Assembly: GCA_000802045.1 (NCBI GenBank)
Contig: JUEF01000049.1
Location: forward strand, 58,413 to 122,412
Reading direction: 5' to 3'
Source: Peptococcaceae bacterium BICA1-8
Lineage (GTDB): Bacteria > Bacillota > Peptococcia > Peptococcales > BICA1-8
DNA: 64,000 nucleotides
Positions 27,645-36,890 of the stretch are shown here, one piece after another (the stretch's first letter is position 1; each line of letters begins with the position of its first letter). A program made the translations under genes and the position numbers. The notes beneath the pieces are model-generated. The model did no database searches. It worked only from the letters and a program-made list of their open reading frames with translations, and had not been told where the DNA came from.

Positions 27645-28751
27645 TCAGTAACTCCTGCCTGACGTTATTTCCAAAATGCGGTTTGGGATTAATTCTAGGT
27701 TTTCAACTTTATCTGCCAGTCCAGCATCTACAATAATTTTAGGCATTCCATACACCACACAGGTCTTTTCACTTTGGGTTAAGCAGTAACAGGTGCAGTG
27801 TTCCTTAAGCTCTATTACACCAGCTAATCCATCGTTGCCCATACCTGTTAGAATAACTGCCATAACTTGCTTTCCCTTGTAGGTCTTAGCAAGCGAACTA
27901 AAAAGTACATCAGCTGCCGGTCTAGTGCCATTGACTGGGGGTGAAGGCTCCAATTTAATTACCTCCTCTTGGGATTTGTTTCTGATAACAGTCATATGCA
28001 CACCTCCGGGTGCAAGTGTGATTTGACCAGGCTTAATTGAATCCCCTTCTTTCCCCTCTACAACCGGAAGAGAACTTTTTTTATTTAAGGACATGACCAG
28101 GTTTTTTGTAAATTCAGGAAGTGTATGCTGTACTACTAAAATAGGCTTATTAAATGTGCTGGGTAGGTTTTTAAAAATATACTCCAGAGCATTAGGCCCT
28201 CCGGTAGATGCAGCAATTACCACCAGATCTGCCTTAGTAAACACCGGTACTGAAACCACCTGTGTGGTTAATGCCGGCAATTGTTTTATCCGCACTTGCT
28301 GTACTTGGTCAGTTTGACTAGAAAGTTGTCCTGAGTAAATACCTTCAGTATATTGCCTGGTAATAATCTGGGCAAATAGTCCATGAAGCTGGCTTTGTAT
28401 TTTATTTGAACCAGGCAGTTCTGTTTCTGGTAGTAAAATATAGTCAATTGCATTTGATTTAAGCTCATGGATAGTCTTTTTGATAGTGGCAGCAGAAGCT
28501 CCGGTTAAGATAACAAAAACACCAGGACTTTCATTTTTTATTCTTTCTACAATCCTAACAGTATTTGTATCACTCAGTGGAACTTTAAGCAAGATCACAT
28601 CAATTGGAGACTGCTTTAATCTTTCCAAGGCAATGGTGCCATTAGAAGCAATGTGCTCTAATTGGCTTAGTCCGGAATTTTCAACTGCATGTAATAGTAT
28701 TTTTTTTTGTTCACTTGAATTATTTACTATGAGCACCCGAAGCTTTCTCAA
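27645..28751 (-). CDS. cheB: CheB-type protein-glutamate methylesterase with degenerate receiver domain
   Basis: VVIAASTGGPNALE, VVQHTLPEFT, VILTGMGNDGLAG; N-terminal REC lacks the acceptor Asp. Confidence 0.88.
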   Translation of the reverse strand: MRKLRVLIVNNSSEQKKILLHAVENSGLSQLEHIASNGTIALERLKQSPIDVILLKVPLSDTNTVRIVERIKNESPGVFVILTGASAATIKKTIHELKSNAIDYILLPETELPGSNKIQSQLHGLFAQIITRQYTEGIYSGQLSSQTDQVQQVRIKQLPALTTQVVSVPVFTKADLVVIAASTGGPNALEYIFKNLPSTFNKPILVVQHTLPEFTKNLVMSLNKKSSLPVVEGKEGDSIKPGQITLAPGGVHMTVIRNKSQEEVIKLEPSPPVNGTRPAADVLFSSLAKTYKGKQVMAVILTGMGNDGLAGVIELKEHCTCYCLTQSEKTCVVYGMPKIIVDAGLADKVENLELIPNRILEITSGRSY

Positions 28752-28779
28752 ATTATCACCAACCTACAACGATTTTTTC

Positions 28780-29232
28780 TTAAAATTGCTTGAACAAGGC
28801 TTCTACATCAATAACCATAACAAGTTCGCCATCAAGTTTTACTACTTTGGTGATTAGTTTGTTGTCTATTTGGCTTATATTTGCCGGAGGTGCCTCCCAG
28901 TTGTCTTCATTAATATCAATTACTGAGCCGGCATGGTCTACTAAAAAACCCGTATAATCTAAATGAGTAGGACTATTTTTTAAAATAAGACAGATATGCT
29001 TATTGGTATGTTTGTATCCTTTTTCATAGCCTAATAACAAAGCCAAATCAAATAAAGTAACAACTTGGCCGCGCATGTTCATTAGCCCAATAATCTGGGG
29101 GGGGGCATCAGGAATTGGAGTGAATTCTATATTGCGGTTAATTTCTTTCACAATAATTATATCTAGACCAAACAGAGTTCCATTAAGATAAAAAGTCAAT
29201 AATTTATTTTTAGAAGCACTGGTATTTGACAT
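28780..29232 (-). CDS. cheW: CheW-like coupling protein
   Basis: LTFYLNGTLFGLDIIIVKEINRNIEFTPIPDAPPQIIGLMNMRGQVVTLFDL. Confidence 0.9.
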   Translation of the reverse strand: MSNTSASKNKLLTFYLNGTLFGLDIIIVKEINRNIEFTPIPDAPPQIIGLMNMRGQVVTLFDLALLLGYEKGYKHTNKHICLILKNSPTHLDYTGFLVDHAGSVIDINEDNWEAPPANISQIDNKLITKVVKLDGELVMVIDVEALFKQF

Positions 29233-29270
29233 TTTAATCTACCTTTCAGTGTTAATATTTACCAACTATT

Positions 29271-30269
29271 TTAGGTCAGCAAGGCTAATCTTACTTTATT
29301 TCTCCCTTCGTGCTTGGAACGGTAAAGAGCTGTGTCGGCGGAAATGATTAAATCTTTAGCCGAGGAAAGTTGGCCTGGCGGAGCACAAACAACTCCAATG
29401 CTGATGGTAAGGTAAGTGCAAACTTTGGAATGTTTGTGCTCGATACATAGGGACTCGATATGGGTGCGCATGTTTTCCGCCACTGCCAGAGCCCCTTCTT
29501 GGTGAACGTCAGGTAAAATAACAGCAAATTCCTCTCCGCCGTAACGACAAATCAGATCTCCAGGACGTTTTAATATATTATTTAGAGCAGTTGCCACGGT
29601 TTTTAAACATTCATCGCCAGCCTGATGACCATAAGTATCATTAAATGCTTTAAAATAATCAATATCAATCATAATAAGGGATAAGAAAGTAAAATTTCTT
29701 TGTGCCCTTTTACATTCCGAATTAAAATATTCATCAAAACGGCGCCTGTTAGCAATCCCTGTTAATCCATCAATGGATGAAAGTAGGTTAAGCTTTTCCA
29801 CAGCTTTTTCTAGTTGTTTAGTTAATTCAAGTAAATTTTGCTCTCGTAATTTGTTTTGGTCCATTTCCTGCTTTAACTTAAGAGCTGAGCGAACTCTAAC
29901 CAGAAGCTCAATGCTGTTAATGGGCTTGGTTATGTAATCCATAGCTCCGGCTGTAAAGGCGGCCTCTAAATGTTCAATTTCGGTTAGAGCAGTAACCATA
30001 ATTACTGGGATATCCCGCAAATGCTCTACCGACTTAATAATCCGGCAAACCTCTCTGCCATCCAGATCAGGCAGGACAATATCTAACAAGATGAGGTCAA
30101 GTTTTTGCCCTGTACTTGGGACATTTTTATTAAAGTCGGCCAGTCCCAAATTTTGAAAAGACTTTTGGGCAGAATCAGCAAATAATAAATTAGTATATCC
30201 GGCTTGGTTAAGAATATATTTTATAGTGGAGCGAATCGATGGTGAGTCATCGACAATCAATATATTCAT
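29271..30269 (-). CDS. REC-GGDEF response regulator diguanylate cyclase (WspR/PleD-like)
   Basis: NILIVDDSPSIR..LILLDIVLPDLDG; RYGGEEFAVILPD. Confidence 0.9.
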   Translation of the reverse strand: MNILIVDDSPSIRSTIKYILNQAGYTNLLFADSAQKSFQNLGLADFNKNVPSTGQKLDLILLDIVLPDLDGREVCRIIKSVEHLRDIPVIMVTALTEIEHLEAAFTAGAMDYITKPINSIELLVRVRSALKLKQEMDQNKLREQNLLELTKQLEKAVEKLNLLSSIDGLTGIANRRRFDEYFNSECKRAQRNFTFLSLIMIDIDYFKAFNDTYGHQAGDECLKTVATALNNILKRPGDLICRYGGEEFAVILPDVHQEGALAVAENMRTHIESLCIEHKHSKVCTYLTISIGVVCAPPGQLSSAKDLIISADTALYRSKHEGRNKVRLALLT

Positions 30270-30320
30270 AAAAATACCATCCTTCATAATAAAGTTGTTA
30301 AGTTTTGTTTTTACGCTATC

Positions 30321-32603
30321 TTAAACTTTGAATTTCCTGCTTAATGAATCTAAGTTTTCAAACATTCCTGCCAGCTCTTTGGATAACTCATTAGTTTCCT
30401 CAGCCCCGGCAGCTGCTTCGTTAGCTGCAGTACTTATTTCGCGAACACTTTTAGCTATTTCCGTAGCACTTTGGGAAATTTTCACTGAATCATTTGCTAC
30501 TTGAGCTACCTTATCTGCTGCTGTTAGGGTATTTTCAGCTAGATCATTAGAAGCATGGGCTAGTTCGCCAGTAGAGCGGGCAATTTCTTGTACCCCTGTT
30601 GAAGCTTCGGCAATGCTTGAAGCCACACGTTGAGAATTGTCAGCTACTTCAGTAAGCTCTTGGGTAATGGTATGCACTTTTTCCGCAGCCAAAATAACAG
30701 ATTTAGAAATCTCCCCGGTGGTTGCCGATTGTTCGGCTACTGCAGAAGCGATTGTGTTAGTAATCCGGGTACTTTCATCTATTACACTAGAAATAGTTTC
30801 TACTGCCATGACGGCACCAGCCATATTGGCCTGCATAGTTTCTATTTGCTGGCCGATTTCTTCAGTTGCCTCGGAGGTCTGTTTAGCTAGTTCTTTAACT
30901 TCATTTGCAACTACCGCAAAGCCCCTCCCCGCTTCTCCGGCACTAGCTGCCTCAATCGCTGCATTTAGGGCAAGCATATTTGTTTGATCAGCAATATCGT
31001 TGATTACGTTAATAATTTTGCCAATTTGTTTCGAAGAACTGTTTAATTTTACAATGATTTCTCTGGTCTCGCTGGCTCTTGTCTCAGCTTCATCGGTGAT
31101 CTTGGTAGAACGCTCACAATTTATACTTACTTCGTTTAAGGAGATATTAATTTCCTTCACTGCTAAAGCAACACTGTTTACAGATGCGGACATATCCTGT
31201 GCGGAGCGGGATATATTATTGATAATATTTGAAATTTGAGAAACTCCTCCATGAACATGTTCCACACTTGCAGAAATTTGCTCTGATGCTGATGCTTGTC
31301 GCTGGATAGTACTGTAAATTTCCTCTATGGCAGAGGCAATTAAGTTGATATTACTACTAGCTTCCGCAGATGTAGTGGTGGAAACTTCCAAGTTTTTAGA
31401 AATTTTACTAACAGCAGTATTAACCTCGCTTATGTTTTGATCAGATGATTCACTTTTTAGGGCCATGGAGCTGGCGATACTTGCCATGTTCATTAGAGAT
31501 TGGTTGAAAGTGACCGAATTTTCTTGGATATTGTTTATCATCCTGCGGAAATTATCTAATAGCTGGTTAAAGGAGGAGGCTAATTGTCCTATTTCATCAT
31601 TAGAGGAAATATTCCCACGAACTGTTAAATCTCCTTGCTCCGCTTGAGCCATCAACTGTTGAATATTTTTAATGGGGTTGGTAATTACTTTAACTAAAAG
31701 TATGTGGGAAATTAAACCAGCGATAATAGCGGTAATCAAAGCAATAAGAAAAGCGATGACTGGCATAGAGGAAAGATGGTCTGAAAGCTCTGAGGTGGGC
31801 TGAGAAACAGCTATTCCCCAGGTAGTTCCGGGAACAGGAGTATAAGCTACATAGTTGTCTATTTCTTCAAAAACATAGCGACTTGAGCCATTCTCTCCCC
31901 TGGCAAGCTTGGACATGGCTTCGCGGAGATTAGAATCAAGGGTACTGTCGCTAATTAAATTAAGGGTCATGACAAAATTGTCATTAGGATGGGCAATTAG
32001 TAGACCATCTTCCTGGATTAAGTAAATATAACCATTTTCGCCAACTTTAATTGAAGCTAGTCGATTGGAAAGATCGTCTATTAGAATAGTGCTGCCTAAG
32101 ATACCGTTAAACTGACCGTTTCTAGTTAGGGGGATGGCTACTACTACGACTTTTTTACCTGTAGCTCTGGATACTACCGGATTAGAGATAACTGGCTTGC
32201 CTGTTGTCATTGCCTGAATAAAGTAATCCCGGTCTTTAACATTGCCTGGGTCGCCGGTAGTTATATAATAGTCGCCTTTCTCATCGGCAATAAACATTGA
32301 TTCATACAGGTTATTGCGCTCAACCTCCCCAGTTAAATACGGCAATCTTCTCTCCCGGGTATTTGGAAGTAGCTGGAGAGCATTTGCTACAGTGGTTATC
32401 TCTGCCACTCGGCCGTCCAGCCATAATCCTACTTCATTGCCGGTGGAAATGGCTAGCGTGTTAAGAGTTTGCTCCAGATTGGCAGTTAATTTCTGGTGAC
32501 TAAAATAATAGCTAACGGAAGATGTAATAAATAGTGCTAAAACCAGAGTTATAATAGTGATTGCGGTTATTTTAAACTTAATACTTTTGAAAATGCTTTT
32601 CAA
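30321..32603 (-). CDS. Methyl-accepting chemotaxis protein with dCache sensor and HAMP
   Basis: dCache ectodomain, HAMP, signalling hairpin [41 protein letters not shown]. Confidence 0.92.
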   Translation of the reverse strand: MKSIFKSIKFKITAITIITLVLALFITSSVSYYFSHQKLTANLEQTLNTLAISTGNEVGLWLDGRVAEITTVANALQLLPNTRERRLPYLTGEVERNNLYESMFIADEKGDYYITTGDPGNVKDRDYFIQAMTTGKPVISNPVVSRATGKKVVVVAIPLTRNGQFNGILGSTILIDDLSNRLASIKVGENGYIYLIQEDGLLIAHPNDNFVMTLNLISDSTLDSNLREAMSKLARGENGSSRYVFEEIDNYVAYTPVPGTTWGIAVSQPTSELSDHLSSMPVIAFLIALITAIIAGLISHILLVKVITNPIKNIQQLMAQAEQGDLTVRGNISSNDEIGQLASSFNQLLDNFRRMINNIQENSVTFNQSLMNMASIASSMALKSESSDQNISEVNTAVSKISKNLEVSTTTSAEASSNINLIASAIEEIYSTIQRQASASEQISASVEHVHGGVSQISNIINNISRSAQDMSASVNSVALAVKEINISLNEVSINCERSTKITDEAETRASETREIIVKLNSSSKQIGKIINVINDIADQTNMLALNAAIEAASAGEAGRGFAVVANEVKELAKQTSEATEEIGQQIETMQANMAGAVMAVETISSVIDESTRITNTIASAVAEQSATTGEISKSVILAAEKVHTITQELTEVADNSQRVASSIAEASTGVQEIARSTGELAHASNDLAENTLTAADKVAQVANDSVKISQSATEIAKSVREISTAANEAAAGAEETNELSKELAGMFENLDSLSRKFKV

Positions 32604-32621
32604 TTAAATTCACCCCTTTTA

Positions 32622-35570
32622 TTAATAGGTACCTTTTTGCAGAGCTAGTGCTACCTTCTCCAGCAATTTTTCTTTATCTAGCTTAATTTCATAAAAATCA
32701 AATCCTGCTTCAATACCCTTGTTAATACTGCGCTGGTCTGTTTTAGATGTAACGGCAATAGTCGGTAAGGAGGATAGCTTACTATCGGCCCGAACCCGTT
32801 TGATTAACTCATAACCATTCATTACTGGCATTTCTATATCACTAACTAATACATCGATAGAGGTTTCCTGCAAAATTTCCCAGGCTTGCCTGCCATTAAC
32901 TGCTGTAAGCACTTGGTAACCAGCCTGCTCCAGGTATTGTTTTTCTACCTTGGCAAAAAAGTGCGTGTCCTCCGCTACTAATATTACTTTATCTTCAATA
33001 GCATGAAAGGGAGAGGCATCTTTGTGGTAATGTTCAGGGGCTACCATTTCATAAAGCTCATAAAGGTTAATAATTAGGCTAATGCGTTTATTCAGAATGG
33101 CCGAACCTACCAGTCCCTTTGTATTAAAATCTTCCTGATTAAAATGAATGTTGGTTTCAATAGTATCTAGTATGTTTTCTGCAAGAAGACCAATTGGATA
33201 TTTTACTAATTTAGGGATAATCACAAATAATTTATCGCTAGTGCTTTCCTTGTTGGTAACTGGATAATAATTCTCAGGTCTAATCACTCTTAATGCTTCA
33301 TTTCTGAACTGAATAAATTCTTTATCCCCTATACGTTCAATCCAACTACTGTTAATTTTCTCCACTCGGGCTACCATAGAAAGGTCGATGCTGAAAGTTT
33401 CTGGCCCGGAGCATTTAAACAGCAGGAGATTTTGAAGTTCGCTAATTACTTTTTGGTCTTTTAGAGCTAATTCAGTTGACTCATGATCTTCTTCTATAAA
33501 TCTAAAGCCTGCCTTGACTGCTATTCCTTCAGGATCAAGAATCATGGCACTTTTACCATCGCCTAAGATAGTGACCCCCGAGTAGCATTTGCAGTTAATT
33601 AAGTACTTTGGCAAAAGTTTAACTAGAATCTCTTCCCCGTCATGAATGCAATCAACTACTAGCCCAAAACGTTTTGAGCCGCTTTTGATAACTAGAATCC
33701 GGATGACTTTGCCGGTGTCAAGAGGAGCATTTGTTAATTCCAGTACCTTAGCCAGTTGAATTACCGGGAGTAGTTTTCCTCTTAACCGAAATACTTGAGA
33801 ATCTTGAAAGGTTTCAATTTTTTTAGTGTAATCTCCAGGTTTAATACGCACCATTTCCTGTAAGTTTACCTGTGGTAGAGCAAATTTTAGACCTTTTACT
33901 TCAACAATAATAGAAGGAATAATAGCCAATGTAAGAGGTAAAGTTAATCGTGTAGTGGTGCCTTGTCCAGGGTAAGTCATAATTTCCATTACACCACCGA
34001 GTTTTTCGATGTTTGTCTTCACCACGTCCATCCCAACACCTCTGCCAGACAAATCTGTTATCTGGGAAGCAGTGGAAAAACCAGGTCTGAACAAGAGTGC
34101 TAATAATTCCTGCTCACCCATTAAATCGGCTTCTACAGAACTAATTAGCCTATTTTCGATTGCTTTTTCTTTAATCTTATCTATATTTATTCCTCTGCCG
34201 TTATCAGTAACATCTATGGTAACTTGTCCACCTTCATGATAAGCCTTTAGAGTGAGGGTTCCCGCTCTAGTTTTGCCAGTTCTTTCCCGTTCCTCCGGTG
34301 ACTCAATGCCGTGGTCTGCAGCATTTCGCACCAAGTGGGTTAGCGGATCTCCTAAAGCTTCGATGATGGATTTATCCAGTTCAACGTCCATCCCTTCTAA
34401 CTGCAGTTCAATATCTTTAGCCATCTTTTTTGCCAATTCTCTAATAACACGAGGGAACTTATTAAATACCCGAGCTAGTGGCTGCATTCTGGTTTGCATA
34501 ATCTTTTCCTGTAGCTCAGAGGTAATGTTATCAATATTTTGTAAGACGGTGTTTAAGCCTTGGGTTGTTTTACGTTGGTCATTCAGGAGACGCAACAGCT
34601 GGTTTCTGCCTAAAACCATTTCACTGGCTAAATTCAACAAATCATTAAGCAAAGGAACAGGAACACGAATAGTTTCCTCGGCTGTTATCTGTTGAATATT
34701 TTCATGAATACCAGTTACTTCCTCCATTATAGGCAAGACCAAGGGGACGTCGGGAGTATTTCCCTCGCCAAAAGTTATATTGGTGGTATTTTCCCGATAA
34801 TGATCTATATCTTGCTCAACAATGTACTCTTCTGGTATACCAAGGGCTAAAGCGGTTAAAGATTTCTCTAGGACTGTGGCAATTAAAAATATTCCAAAGG
34901 ATTTCGTAGGAATGGTTGACTCCATTTGACTTGTTAGACTAGTGCAAGAAAAATATGAAATAATTTGCCCGATGGAAGTGATCTTTTTTGTTATATCAGG
35001 AGGGGGCTCATTCTTCACGGCTGTCTCGTTGGGGCTGGTTTGACAATATATTTTTTGGATTCTTTGACCACGTTTGAAAGCTTGCTGAATTGCTGTTACC
35101 TGAGAACTGGTTAATTCAGGTTCTTGTTCAAGCATGCTTAAATTTGTTTGTTCCGTTTGGAATTGTTTCTGAGCTTTAATAATAAGACTATCGTCTTTAC
35201 GGGACATAATCGCTTCCATTTTTGTTAAGTGAACAGAAAGGTCAATGTTCTCAGAGTTATTTAGATCGCCAATCATATTTTTAAGACAATCATTAGCTGA
35301 GAGAAGGGCTTCAACCATTTCATTAGTAATCGCCATGCTGCCTTTTCTAATCTCACCCAACAAATTCTCCATGACATGAGATAATTTCACAATATTCGTC
35401 AAGGAAAAAAAGCCTGCTGTCCCCTTAATGCTATGAACAGCCCGGAAAATATTATGGATAGTATCAGTAGTGATGCTACCGCTTTCAAGTTTAAGCAACC
35501 CTACTTCTACAGCTTCCAGATGGGTAGTCGCTTCTTCAATAAATTCTTTAATAAACTCCGTATTTTCCAA
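32622..35570 (-). CDS. cheA: Hybrid CheA histidine kinase with C-terminal receiver
   Basis: Hpt AVHSIKGTAGFF, LVRNAADHGIESPEER, DLSGRGVGMDVV, CheW-like domains, terminal REC (VLVSDIEMPVMNG). Confidence 0.92.
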   Translation of the reverse strand: MENTEFIKEFIEEATTHLEAVEVGLLKLESGSITTDTIHNIFRAVHSIKGTAGFFSLTNIVKLSHVMENLLGEIRKGSMAITNEMVEALLSANDCLKNMIGDLNNSENIDLSVHLTKMEAIMSRKDDSLIIKAQKQFQTEQTNLSMLEQEPELTSSQVTAIQQAFKRGQRIQKIYCQTSPNETAVKNEPPPDITKKITSIGQIISYFSCTSLTSQMESTIPTKSFGIFLIATVLEKSLTALALGIPEEYIVEQDIDHYRENTTNITFGEGNTPDVPLVLPIMEEVTGIHENIQQITAEETIRVPVPLLNDLLNLASEMVLGRNQLLRLLNDQRKTTQGLNTVLQNIDNITSELQEKIMQTRMQPLARVFNKFPRVIRELAKKMAKDIELQLEGMDVELDKSIIEALGDPLTHLVRNAADHGIESPEERERTGKTRAGTLTLKAYHEGGQVTIDVTDNGRGINIDKIKEKAIENRLISSVEADLMGEQELLALLFRPGFSTASQITDLSGRGVGMDVVKTNIEKLGGVMEIMTYPGQGTTTRLTLPLTLAIIPSIIVEVKGLKFALPQVNLQEMVRIKPGDYTKKIETFQDSQVFRLRGKLLPVIQLAKVLELTNAPLDTGKVIRILVIKSGSKRFGLVVDCIHDGEEILVKLLPKYLINCKCYSGVTILGDGKSAMILDPEGIAVKAGFRFIEEDHESTELALKDQKVISELQNLLLFKCSGPETFSIDLSMVARVEKINSSWIERIGDKEFIQFRNEALRVIRPENYYPVTNKESTSDKLFVIIPKLVKYPIGLLAENILDTIETNIHFNQEDFNTKGLVGSAILNKRISLIINLYELYEMVAPEHYHKDASPFHAIEDKVILVAEDTHFFAKVEKQYLEQAGYQVLTAVNGRQAWEILQETSIDVLVSDIEMPVMNGYELIKRVRADSKLSSLPTIAVTSKTDQRSINKGIEAGFDFYEIKLDKEKLLEKVALALQKGTY

Positions 35571-35809
35571 AATTGCTCGCCTCTTTCCAAAGCAACAATT
35601 TATTCGACATTTATCTGTATATTTCTATTTTTTCTTTGATTTTCCTGCAGAAATTTATCCATAATTAGTTTAAATTGGCAGGTAATTTTTTATAAAAATA
35701 TCTTTAAAGATTAGAATCAGCAAGTGAAAGTAGTATGAACTTTTGAATCCGAACATTTTTTGCGAAGGACTAGCAAATTGTTTGTGAATTCAAAAATTTC
35801 TGAAAACAA

Positions 35810-35838
35810 TTGACAAATTAAACTGTCCTTAGTATAAT
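35810..35838 (+). promoter_or_regulatory. Perfect sigma-A consensus promoter
   Basis: TTGACA - 17 bp (aattaaactgtccttag) - TATAAT. Confidence 0.85.
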
Positions 35839-35844
35839 ATGCTT

Positions 35845-36195
35845 ACGCTAAGGAAATAACATAAATTGTTAGAGTACGAAGGCGGCCTGAAGAGTTCAAT
35901 TAGCCAGTATGTTTGTCGGATGCAAAATCTTATGGAAAGGTATTTTACGAAGTTAGTAAAGTTCTATCCAGGTAATGGATTAAATGCACGGTAAAGATTA
36001 ACTGGTAAAAGTCTGTAACAAAGCTAAGTAATTGGTTTTTTGTAAGGGCTGATTGAACAGGTAGGTTAGTGAAATTACTAACTGAAATTCAGGCAATGTT
36101 ACAAGGAGGTTCTCTTAGTTGGAAAACCATTTTCAAGGAAAAGGGTAGGTCGTGTTCCTAAAGTAATTGAAGGAACACAAAGACCTACTCTTTTC
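35845..36195 (+). ncRNA. Candidate structured non-coding RNA of about 350 nt, family unidentified
   Basis: Consensus promoter at start, strong terminator hairpin gtaggtcgtgttcc...ggaacacaaagacctac-tctttt at the end, no ORF of usual length, several local hairpins. Confidence 0.65.
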
Positions 36196-36422
36196 TATAT
36201 TTGAAAACTTTTTATAAGTTTGTCGATAAGATATAGAGTTTGCTTTATAGCATAAGAGTTATTATAAAGTTTGCTATCAGGAAAAAATATCATTAAAATG
36301 GGGATATTGATAAATAATTAAATAAAAACCCATATAATTTTGCTTATGATATAATGGACATATAGTAAAATCGCGATATATTGGGAGGCAAACCTGCCTT
36401 TGTCTCTAGGGGGTGTGGGAGA

Positions 36423-36620
36423 ATGTCAGCATTTGTTATAGAAAAATTATGCATGGGTTGCCAGAGGTGTGTTGATGCCTGTCCGAATCGTGCAATTGGG
36501 GTTTTCGCCCGTTTGGCCACTGTTGATCCTGCTAAATGTGTAGAGTGTGAGGAGTGCATGGAAGCATGCATGCATGGGGCTATCACCTTTCGCAAAGATA
36601 AGAAGGAGGCTCAAGGATAA
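36423..36620 (+). CDS. 4Fe-4S ferredoxin-like protein
   Basis: CMGCQRCVDACPNRAIG and CVECEECMEACMHGAI. Confidence 0.8.
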   Translation: MSAFVIEKLCMGCQRCVDACPNRAIGVFARLATVDPAKCVECEECMEACMHGAITFRKDKKEAQG

Positions 36621-36790
36621 TGGCTGAACATGATTCGGGTCAAGTAGAGAAGAAATTACAGGAAGTGGAAGCACAATTAAAGGATTTGAAAGCCCGCTGG
36701 CCTGCCCATTCCTTAAAGCCTGCCATGCTTTTACAACTAGAGGATTTAGAAGAGGAAAGGGATAGGCTAAGGCACTTGGTAGAGGGATAA
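36620..36790 (+). CDS. Small coiled-coil protein (56 aa), overlapping the ferredoxin stop (taATG)
   Basis: MAEHDSGQVEKKLQEVEAQLKDLKARWPAHSLKPAMLLQLEDLEEERDRLRHLVEG*; absent from ORF track. Confidence 0.7.
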   Translation: MAEHDSGQVEKKLQEVEAQLKDLKARWPAHSLKPAMLLQLEDLEEERDRLRHLVEG

Positions 36791-36830
36791 TAGATATGGG
36801 GACGTTTTTATTGATATTTTTAGGGACGCA

Positions 36831-36890
36831 GGGACAGGTTGAATATTGAGATAAGGGCCTTTTCAGGTGCCTCAATATTCTACTTGTCCC
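36831..36890. repeat. REP-like long palindrome (20-bp arms, 2 mismatches)
   Basis: gggacaggttgaatattgag ... ctcaatattctacttgtccc. Confidence 0.75.

Noticed and set aside
30630-31647. Plus-strand ORFs opposite the MCP gene
   Set aside because: Antisense shadows of a long conserved coding region with clear MCP motifs on the minus strand.
34009-34695. Plus-strand ORFs opposite cheA
   Set aside because: Antisense to strongly conserved CheA catalytic domains; no independent start signal or family.
35845-36195. RNase P RNA, tmRNA, 6S or SRP RNA assignment for the orphan RNA
   Set aside because: Conserved sequence hallmarks of these families were not found by eye; left unassigned pending a covariance search.
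36447-36875. 142-aa minus-strand ORF over the ferredoxin and small ORF
   Set aside because: The opposite strand carries clear 4Fe-4S motifs and coupled gene starts.
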